A DNA stretch of 64,000 bases from Stachybotrys elegans. Its lineage: Eukaryota; Ascomycota; Sordariomycetes; Hypocreales; Stachybotryaceae. The position numbers were made by a program, and so were the translations under genes. The notes beneath the pieces are model-generated. The model was not told the origin of the DNA, ran no database searches, and saw nothing but the letters and a program-made list of their open reading frames with translations. Where the stretch lies: contig JAGPNK010000014.1 of assembly GCA_020746835.1 (NCBI GenBank), forward strand, positions 744,001 through 808,000, written 5' to 3'. Shown here one piece after another: positions 56,567 to 64,000 of the stretch (its first letter is position 1; the number at the start of each line of letters is the position of its first letter).

Positions 56567-56835
56567 ATGATAGAGCAGGTGCGTGCAGTATGGAAAAAAG
56601 AACAATACTATATGCGAATAATAGTGGCCCTGCTATCCATAGGATCAAGGAACAAAGTCAAACAATAGAGGGATCATCAGACTGTAACTGGCATCGCCCG
56701 TTGGCCGGAGCCAGAGAACGTAAGGGGTTGCAGCAGCGGCAGTAGCAGCAAGTACACGCATGCGATGTAGCCAGGAGACCTACGGTTCGCAGACTTAATG
56801 TGTGTACGTCCCGTTCGTCGGCTCTAGCCCTTGCG
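56567..56835 (-). mobile_element. Family R retroposon-like element, copy R2, near full length
   Basis: About 269 bp matching R1 from the AGCAGGTGCGTGC terminus to CTAGCCCTTGCG, with scattered substitutions and a few small gaps. Flanking repeats are imperfect: GGTTTCTGATAACC at the left and GGTTCTATTAAC at the right. They would fit an older target duplication. That its far end coincides with the far end of R1 supports a full-length unit of about 270-285 bp. Confidence 0.62.
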
Positions 56836-57345
56836 TGCGTTCTGACGGTTCTATTAACTATATTCGAGCAAATTGACGCTTTTGCTCTTCACCAAAGTTC
56901 CGACTAAGCTTCATCTACATGGGGCCGAGATGTAAAGGCAACATGTGGTAGAAGACGTGAGGTGCAGTGAGGATGAACTCGGAACAACTGATCTTTGGCT
57001 TCAAATTACCAGGCAATGTACATGTTTCACAAGTGCGTGGGAGGACTCTTATATTGTATCAGCACGGAGCCAGCAGATGGCAGGCAAAATTCTCGCACTC
57101 TGACAGGCAGATTGTTGACATTCGGACAGTTGCCTACAACTAAGTAGTTGGGCAGTTATTGGGCTTGTGTCAGATGGTTTGTTTATTCATGGCTGCAGAT
57201 GACGCCCTGGCATGTTCGATGCATCCAGCTTATTGATGGATGCGTATTCCAACAAGCTCAATGCGGCCGAACCATGACAGCTGGGCCGTAATGCAACTTT
57301 CCCTGGGCCTAGCTTCGGAAACCAAGATGGAAGTTACTCCCCAGC

Positions 57346-57518
57346 TCATGTTAATTCTTCTGTTCTCTGGCTCCGGCCAACGGGAGATGTCATCTGACGA
57401 TCCCTTCATTGTTTGACACTGTTCTTTGGTCCTGCGGGTAGCAAGGTCACTATTGTTCGCATATACTATTGTTCTTTTTTCCACACTGGACGCACCTACT
57501 GTATCATGTTAATTCTTC
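57346..57518 (+). mobile_element. Family R retroposon-like element, truncated copy R3, with 15-bp target duplications
   Basis: A 143-bp body (57361-57503) lies between perfect 15-bp copies of TCATGTTAATTCTTC (57346-57360 and 57504-57518). The body is the reverse complement of the left half of R1, closely matching it, and ends at TGTTCTCTGG. R1 and R2 continue past that point. It is therefore shortened at the end opposite the common terminus. It faces R2 in inverted orientation about 525 bp away. Confidence 0.7.
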
Positions 57519-57625
57519 CGCTGCGGCAGTATTCCGGTCTGTAACAGCATGGCTGTATCTTGGGCAGCTCGCAGCTTTTACTGCGACAGCACATCTTGGC
57601 GGTATGAATGGCCAAACGTGGCAGC

Positions 57626-57768
57626 CATACGATCGCATTCGTATTTTCTGATCAATTGTTATCTATTGATTTGATATTGTCTTTATCGTCAGAGGAGGCC
57701 TCCTCGAAGTCACTGGTCTTTATCCCATTGGGGCACACGAACGGGAAATCCCACATACGATCACATTC
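57626..57768 (+). mobile_element. Family A retroposon-like element, copy A2, with 15-bp target duplications
   Basis: A 113-bp body (57641-57753) is the reverse complement of the left part of A1, running from ACAATTG-type sequence to CGAACGGGAAATCC. It is flanked by CATACGATCGCATTC (57626-57640) and CATACGATCACATTC (57754-57768), a 15-bp direct repeat with one mismatch. Shorter than A1 and A3 at the end opposite the shared terminus. Confidence 0.66.
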
Positions 57769-59822
57769 TCACAATAGTCTCAACTTGTGTTAATAGATTA
57801 AGCCTTTCCGCTTTATTATTCGGCCTCGCTCTCGATTGCCGGTGCATTTGGCGCCCCCTTTCCGCTTCACTTGGGTCATCTTGCCACTTTCTCATAACAT
57901 TGATTGGGCCGCACTCACAGTCCACCTAGGCATGTTCTGCCATTAGCTGGGTAATGGTGTTTCCGACAAGATGGTTAATAGTCTCCAACTCAAGCTGGTT
58001 AGCTGTTTCAATTATTTTTGGTAGATCTTGACCTGACCAGCAGTCCATGGCAGACGTTTTATCTTGATGCCATTTAATAGCTTGCCAGATCTATCATGAA
58101 CCAAGAGAGCCTATCAGCATTAGCAATGAAACACATCATCTTAAGGCTTCCTGTGAGCCTAGAAGCATGGTTGAGTTGGAGTGATGTTTCGTCTTGAATC
58201 ACGTGGCCGAGCCCGTGAACCTGAATTGCTGCATCAGATCCAGGGTAGGTACATGTATGCATGAGGTACGCGTACAGGCAGTTCGTATTTCGCCGCGTCG
58301 GAACCTTCCCCGTGGAAGCAGATCACTTTGCAGAAATTACAGGACTGGGCCGCTGCCGTGGCCAGAGTCATGGCGGTGGCAAGGTAGTGTCATTGGCCAA
58401 TTGACGCCGGTCGGTGTAGATCGACACGTCCCTCGGCCAAACAAGGTGCTTCTAGCGCGCCGCCGGTCTAACATGTGCAAGTGATGTACTATGTATGTTT
58501 GACTCACATAGTGAGGCTCTAACGGGCACGGACGGGTGCAGCCGATCTCGATATGAGAGAAAGGGGCAGTTGGCTCATGCCACCATCGCCGCCTGCCTCA
58601 TCCAATATGTTTGGAGGAACAACGAGGAGAGGAGGCTGGGACACGTGGGGGATATCTCAACGGGAAGCAGCACATGTTAAAATCCACCCTGATAGTCAAT
58701 TTCAACACTTCATTCCGTCCTATGCTTATGCCAGAGGGTGGGCCGGAAGAGTGGACTGAATCCACACATCCAGGGGGTAGACTGGCAACTGGTGAGAAAC
58801 CCCAAGGCTTTTGGGGCCCTGCCCACGTAGATCCATGCTCCCAACAAAATGGAAATCTCTTCACCGCTAGTACAGAGACAGCAGGACGAGCTGTCCGTGC
58901 TCTGTTGAATCACGGAGCAAGTGGATGCCTCGTTGGCGGGGGATGTGTGCTGGCCGCGAGGGGGAGATGGATAACGGAGCGGAGAGAGACGATATGTGAG
59001 TGTATGTGTGCGTGTATGTGTGTGTGTTGCATGTGAATGGGGGGTGACGTGTGAAATGAGACGGGATGAGATGCAAGACACACAGATCATGGATCAGCAG
59101 ACACACACACGAGTCACAAAGAAAACCCAAAAAGTAAAAAACAAGCAGCGTGGCGCAACTTAATAAAAGCCGCGTACCATGCATCCGGACACGGTAACCG
59201 AAACGATGCAACGGCGGTGCCTGGCTAAACCAGGCCAGGCAAGTTGGTCCCTAGCTAGGTAGCAGCGAAAAGGGGAGGGGGGCAGAAACCGTTCCGTGGG
59301 TTCATGCGTCAGAGGCGACAAACGTTGGACCCTTAATTCCAGAAGGGAAGAGGAAAAAAAAAAAAAAAGAGGACCCCCCGATGCTACCATGATCCATCCC
59401 ACCCTAGTGTTTCGCTTGCCCAGCGTGGCCAACCTAGGCAAGGGTTCGGGTCCCTTGATCGCTCAGACCCTGAGGTTTCTCTTATCTGAAGCCTGGCGGG
59501 TATGGCTTGCGGCACAAGTGTCAAGTTATAGCAGGAGCCGGATAAGAAAAGGCGGGAGAAAGGGATAAGGGCTTAAGGAAAAAAAACAGGTACACGTACA
59601 AACAAGGAGGCGGGCGGGCGGATGGTTCCTTGGTCGAACCCCCTTGTCCCTCTCTGCTCCCTCCCCCCCCACACTCTTGTTTGTATACATTTGGAGAGAC
59701 TGGCCTCCTTCGCTCTCTTAAACCTGTAAAAACCTGCCCCTTCCCTTCCATTCTTCCTCGCCCTTGGTCTTGGAAGTTCCAGGAAGAAGATACCCCATCA
59801 TATACACACCTTGCCTCCAAAC
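57769..59822. other. Gene-poor stretch and desaturase promoter
   Basis: About 2 kb without a supported gene. It contains a TG-rich microsatellite at about 58996-59036, an AC repeat near 59101-59112 and an A run near 59350-59367. The last 150 bp, CT-rich, form the leader of the desaturase. Confidence 0.5.
58996..59036. repeat. TG-rich microsatellite
   Basis: Interrupted TG/CG dinucleotide repeat (GTATGTGTGCGTGTATGTG and onward). A matching AC repeat lies 65 bp downstream. Confidence 0.7.
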
Positions 59823-61195
59823 ATGGCAACGACAACCAGACAGCGTACCGCTGCTGCGGCCATTGTCCTCGAACAGGTTCGCCCATTCCCTCGCTGCCTT
59901 GCCCAAGGGCATGTCGATACCCTCTCGACCAAACCATTGCTGACTTGACACCCTCTCAGGAGAAGAAGGAGGACAAGTTCCCCGATATCCAGACCATCAG
60001 GAACGCCATCCCCGCCCACTGCTTCGAACCCTCGCTCGTCACCTCGTACTACTATGTCTTCCGTGACCTCGCCATGGTCGCCGGCCTCGTCTGGGCTGCG
60101 CTGACCTACATCCCCGCCATCCCCGACCCCATCTACCGTGGCATCGCCTGGATGGTGTACGGCTATGTCCAGGGCCTCGTGTGCGTCGGCGTCTGGATCC
60201 TGGGCCACGAGTGCGGCCACGGTGCCTTCTCCCTCTACTCGAGCGTCAACAACGTCACCGGCTGGGTCCTCCACAGCTTCCTCCTCGTCCCCTTCTTCTC
60301 CTGGAAGTTCAGCCACCACCGCCACCACCTCTTCACCGGCAACATCGCAAAGGACATGGCCTTTGTCCCCGCCCAGCAGCCCAAGAGCTACTCCAACTCC
60401 ATCCTCGCCACCATCGACGAGCTCCTCGAGGACACCCCGCTGTGGCAGACCATCCAGCTCATCTTCCACCAGCTCTTCGGCTGGCAGGCCTACCTCTTCC
60501 TCAACGCCTCTGCTGGAAAGAAGAGCAAGCAGCGCGAGGTCGACACCTTGGGCAGCTGGTTCCGCGTCAGCCACTTTGACCCCTTCAGCGCCGTCTTCCG
60601 CTCCAACGAGGCTCTGTACATCTTCCTGTCTGACGTCGGCCTGGCCATCACCCTGACCGGTCTGTACTTTGCTGCCCAGGTTGTCGGAACCTCGACCGTT
60701 CTCCTGCTCTACGCCGTCCCCTACCTCTGGGTTCACCACTGGCTGGGTAAGCATTTGCCCCATGGCGTGTCCTTCCTCCGTACTGACCAATCTCACAGTG
60801 GCCATCACTTACCTGCACCACAACCACGCCGAGGTCCCCCACTACACCGAGGAGGGCTGGACCTTTGTCAAGGGCGCGCTGGCCACCGTTGACCGTGACT
60901 TTGGCTTCGTTGGCAAGCACCTGTTCCACGGCATCATCGAGAAGCACGTGGTTCACCACCTTTTCCCGTAAGTTTGCGTGCATCGCTTTGTTTGTCAATC
61001 ATGCTGACCCCGCCTCCCAGTCGCATTCCCTTCTACAAGGCTGATGAGGCCACCGAGGCTATCAAGCCCGTCATCGGTGACCACTACCACCTGGATGAGC
61101 GCAGCTTCATGGGCCAGCTCTGGTCCGTCTTCGGCTCGCTCAAGTACGTCGAGAAGGACCCCCACCGCAAGGGTGCCCTTCGCTGGGCCAAATAA
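59823..61195 (+). CDS. Membrane fatty-acid desaturase, bifunctional delta-12/omega-3 type
   Basis: Exons 59823-59876, 59960-60746, 60799-60967 and 61021-61195 give 394 aa. The three His boxes that hold the di-iron centre are HECGH (101-105), HHRHH (137-141) and HHLFP near 332-336, the last split by the third intron. Two pairs of membrane helices separate them. FPDIQTIRNAIPAHCFEPSL and HFDPFSAVFRSNEA are typical of fungal desaturases of the shorter class (about 400 aa). That class includes the Fusarium enzyme with both delta-12 and omega-3 activity; the longer oleate delta-12 enzymes have longer N-termini. It would make linoleate and alpha-linolenate on ER phospholipids. The class assignment is from length and remembered similarity. 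The first donor, GTTCGC, is weak. Confidence 0.88.
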
Positions 61196-61594
61196 GAAGT
61201 GTCGCTGGGCGAATGAAGAAGCATTGTCATCACAGATCTGAGAGCGCGGGATAGACTTGATAGACAGGAAACGAAAACGATAGACAGTACGGAGTATTCA
61301 GGCGCATCAATTGATTCTTGTCTTTCTGGCCTCATCGTGTGCGTGTGCCTTCCTTGGTAATGGTCCGACGTGTTTGGTAACCGGAGATGCGCTTTCGTGT
61401 GGCAGAATTTGATCGCGTGGCGAAGTAACGGTCCCTGGAGTGTCACCCAACAATCTGATTGTGTGTACAACAGATTGCCGGGCAATGCCGGCTTGCCGTA
61501 ATAATCTGCGACAGCTCATACCAGTGTCTCACGAGTCAGACAGTGACTGACGCGAGAAGACATTTGTGATTGCTTGCTTGCCCCGACCTCAGCA
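61196..61594. other. Convergent 3' spacer
   Basis: 400 bp between the desaturase and the regulator gene that faces it. Nothing recognised. Confidence 0.5.
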
Positions 61595-63282
61595 TCACCA
61601 TACCTCTGTCAGACTCTTCTGCTGTCGATAGTGGTGCAGCGGCATCACCATCCAGATGAGTGAGCCAAGGGCATCCAGGTTCTCGCACCACTTGAGCACA
61701 TCCGGATTGCAAGTGCCCAGCGCCTCATTTACGCTCGCAGTGCAGCTGAGCTGGGAAGTCTCGGTGAGGTTGATCGGCGTCAGTACATCATTTGTAGTTC
61801 TTGCCGACCGATATCGGTCGTACTGTGCAATCCAGGCGCTCGTCGTACGTGCTTCCCACACGTCGCGCGTGCACGGAAGAGGGAGGACGTTGAAGGCCTG
61901 GCCCGGCTCGCAGGTCTTGCCATTTGGGCCTCGCATGCCGTCCAGAAGCAGGTCCACAATGCAGTAAATGGCCAGGAGCCTGCCGCGTGTTAGTTGAAAG
62001 GTTCCAGGGTGGGAGGCGGGCAGTACCTGGTTATAGACTCCCCGAAAGACCAGTCTCGACGGCCTGGTCTTGGTTTCGATGGATCCTGCCGCCAGTCATG
62101 GGTACTAGTGAGGTGCATCATCATCTCCTTTTGACTCGGTCAGCATTGGGCTAAGGATGAGGAGGCGAGCAACGGGCAGGGAAGCAAGGAATATACGGAC
62201 CATTGCTGTTGTCAGGAGGAAGCCAGCGTCGTTCTTTTCAACCGTCTCCATGTCTCCTGCCTGCATGAGCGTGAAGATGGTTAAGGACTGGAAGGCGGCC
62301 AGTTGTTCATCGGCGCTGAAACGTGGAAACTAGAGGTGGTGAGTGAGTATTGTGTTTGGTGAGATTGGACTCGGGCATCGCGTACCTCTTTCTGCAGCCT
62401 GCGACATTCGTTGTAGATGGTGATCCATACAAAGTCGGAGTTTGCCGAGTTTCTGGCGTGAAACATTTGGACCAGACTGCCGCAGACGGCAAGAATCTTG
62501 GAGAGACACACATGCCTGCCCGCTGCAGCGCACGCGGGGACCAGCTCTTGGTCAATGTAACATGGGGCGACGATGAAGGGAGGCGGGCGGTCTCCTTCGA
62601 TGAGCATTTTGGGGTATCCCGTCAATTGCCCGAGGACCACCGACGTCAGGATGCAGCTCTTGAGGATGGTTCTGCATTTGAGTATTCGTGTGCCTTTGGG
62701 TCCCTTGTGGGTAAGAGCGGTGTGACTTGCATCTCTGTCTCGGGGGGAGGTGGTATCATGGCCAAGAGAGTCTCTGACACCGGAGGAGACGATGTCGTGA
62801 ACAAGAGAGGACGTCTCGGATCCCATATGGGTGGCGGGAGAAGGTAGGTTCTGGGGTATGGACAGCACTGCCGGGCCCTTGTCGAGCTGAAGCGGGTCGG
62901 GAGAAGGGATAGATGATAAAAGGTTGATATTGAGGGAATAGTTATCGGGAGTCTCATTGGTCAACTCAACGACGCGATCCAGTTCGCCCATGTCCAGATC
63001 CAAAGCATGGGCGCTGAGGTCGGTCAACGGCAGGCTACCATAAGCCAGGGCCGTGCTGGAGGCCGCGGGCGCGTCGCCAAAGAAATCTTGGGTGAGGGAC
63101 ACATCCCGAGCTGCGGCCCATGGCAGGTCGGCATTCGGATATGGGGCGTGGCGTCGAGGAAAGGTTTCGTATTGGCATTGAACGCCCTTGACGATGCAGC
63201 GAGAGCACGCCGGCATCTCGAGGCCGCACCGAGCCTTGGCTGCTCGACAGCGGACGCACGACTTCTTGCGCGAGATGGGCAT
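61595..63282 (-). CDS. Zn2Cys6 transcription factor, AflR-like style
   Basis: Minus-strand exons 63282-62386, 62329-62201, 62127-62027 and 61979-61595 give 503 aa with phases consistent throughout. Cysteines 9, 12, 19, 26, 29 and 36 form the zinc cluster (CVRCRAAKARCGLEMPAC then CIVKGVQC). The remainder is a helical regulatory region with RILKCRTILKSCILTSVVLG, an acidic middle part and DWSFGESITRLLAIYCIVD. The order and spacing resemble regulators of fungal secondary metabolism and catabolic clusters. The last exon may continue, because GAGGTATGG near its end could be another donor. The gene is divergent from a Gfo/Idh dehydrogenase, 490 bp away, so control of that gene is likely (inference). 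Confidence 0.8.
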
Positions 63283-63771
63283 GGCTTGACGGGGTGGAGA
63301 CGACGGCAGCGGTAGCGGCAGCGGCAGGGAGATGAAGACGGATATGGAGGGGAGAAGGAGGAAGATTGTGGAGGAGGATGAAGCCGGAGCGTCGGAACTC
63401 GAGTGGGCCTGTCGGAATTCCGCAGTTGCTGATAAGCACTGACGGATTCCAGGTGGGCCCTACAGCGATCCGTAGCCGCTGGAGGCCCTGGAGGCCCTGG
63501 AGGCTTTGGCTTTGGCTGTCAGTGAGATGCATCCATTCTGTTCCATCGCGCAACACGGCCATGACAAATGCAATATTGATGTAGAGCAAGCGGAGATTTG
63601 GTCATGCGAATATGGCAAGCTGGCCCTATGATAACGGCGGCACATATGGCGATGCAGTCGCCGAGCCGAGCTCTATAAAACCCTCCATCTCCATGAGCCT
63701 CCAGAGTCGAACCACAAACCAGAACGCACTCTCTCATCAGCATCTCCCATCACATACCAATTGCATAGAAA
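63283..63771. other. Shared divergent promoter of regulator and dehydrogenase
   Basis: 490 bp between the divergent ATGs. It contains GCGGCAGCGG-type repeats near 63305-63335, a GGCCCTGGAGGCCCTGGAGGC direct repeat near 63483-63503 and the dehydrogenase TATA element. CGG triplets, the usual half-sites of Zn2Cys6 factors, are frequent, but no single operator stands out. Confidence 0.5.
63674..63680 (+). promoter_or_regulatory. TATA-box candidate for the Gfo/Idh dehydrogenase
   Basis: TATAAAA lies 98 nt upstream of the ATG at 63772, on the same strand. Confidence 0.5.
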
Positions 63772-64000
63772 ATGTCTCCTACCCGCGTTGCACTCGTCGG
63801 CCTCGGCCCCGTCTCCAGCCCCATTTACAAGCCCGGCGAATGGGGAACTCGGCACCTCGCCGCCATCCTCGCCTCTCCCCAGTACGAGCTCGTCGCCGTC
63901 TGCAACTCGTCCGTCGAGTCGTCTCAGCGCTCCATCGACGCTCACAAGCTTTCCTCCTCGGTCAAGGCCTACGGCTCGACCGAGGACCTGGCCCGCAACC
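63772..64000 (+). CDS. Gfo/Idh/MocA-family oxidoreductase, N-terminus only
   Basis: The frame is open from ATG 63772 to the window end (76 codons). It begins with a dinucleotide-binding strand-turn (RVALVGLGPVSSP), then WGTRHLAAILASPQYELVAV and CNSSVESSQRSI, which is the Rossmann half of Gfo/Idh/MocA enzymes. These oxidise or reduce sugars, inositols or dihydrodiols with NAD(P). The second glycine of the usual GxGxxG is replaced within GLGPVSSP. The catalytic C-terminal domain is outside the window, so the substrate cannot be guessed. Confidence 0.75.
   Translation, partial: MSPTRVALVGLGPVSSPIYKPGEWGTRHLAAILASPQYELVAVCNSSVESSQRSIDAHKLSSSVKAYGSTEDLARN

Noticed and set aside
55555..57768. A single large inverted-repeat (foldback) transposon
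   Set aside because: Arms are of two unrelated families with unequal spacing, and individual pieces have their own direct repeats, so separate insertions explain it better.
59401..59480. tRNA-like sequence around GGTTCGGGTCCC
   Set aside because: No acceptor stem, D arm or anticodon stem can be folded around it.
59798..60808. 336-codon open frame antisense to the desaturase
   Set aside because: It is the mirror of a GC-rich coding exon; composition is Glu/Asp/Val/Gly-rich without domains, a usual shadow of a strongly codon-biased gene.
1..64000. CRISPR arrays, bacterial operons, phage or virus-derived genes
   Set aside because: No regularly spaced repeats, no ribosome-binding-site-led gene strings and no viral-type proteins were found; the DNA is plainly eukaryotic.

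Overview
The window is nuclear DNA of a filamentous ascomycete. Genes carry short (about 50-90 bp) GT-AG introns, spacers are kilobases long, and the products are fungal: a PMT1-type O-mannosyltransferase, Zn2Cys6 regulators, an Ayg1-like pigment hydrolase, and a bifunctional-type delta-12/omega-3 desaturase closest in style to the Fusarium enzyme. Sordariomycetes, probably Hypocreales, is my best guess. All gene models are hand-spliced, and exon phases were checked for every spliced gene.

Layout. 0-20 kb is a core block: the start of a SNX3/Grd19 sorting nexin, splicing factor PRP21/SF3A1, PMT1, a Sec2-like Rab exchange factor, and a very large low-complexity protein of about 1,912 aa. 21.7-28.1 kb is an accessory segment bounded by two near-identical, inverted, intron-containing tRNA-Leu(AAG) genes. 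It holds a decayed gene with an acidic repeat N-terminus, an AT-rich stretch with a small insertion element, and a DUF7924-like gene. 28.7-44.6 kb returns to ordinary metabolism and traffic: Sed5 syntaxin, an aldo-keto reductase and a polyol-type dehydrogenase tail to tail, an F-box protein, an SDR facing an Ayg1-like hydrolase whose nucleophile serine is missing, and GNA1 acetyltransferase. 45.9-52.4 kb is a small biosynthetic-looking group: P450, Zn2Cys6 regulator, zinc-less MDR reductase and an 88-aa orphan. 52.4-59.8 kb is gene-poor. 59.8-64 kb has the desaturase, then a Zn2Cys6 regulator divergent from a Gfo/Idh/MocA dehydrogenase that runs off the window.

The most novel signal is in the non-coding DNA. 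Two families of very short dispersed elements (family R, about 270-285 bp; family A, about 160-175 bp) show the marks of target-primed retroposition: copies share one terminus, differ in length at the other, and four of them sit between direct repeats of 14-17 bp. Five copies cluster at 55.5-57.8 kb, one lies in the tRNA-bounded segment, and a 48-bp fragment lies between the P450 and its neighbouring regulator.
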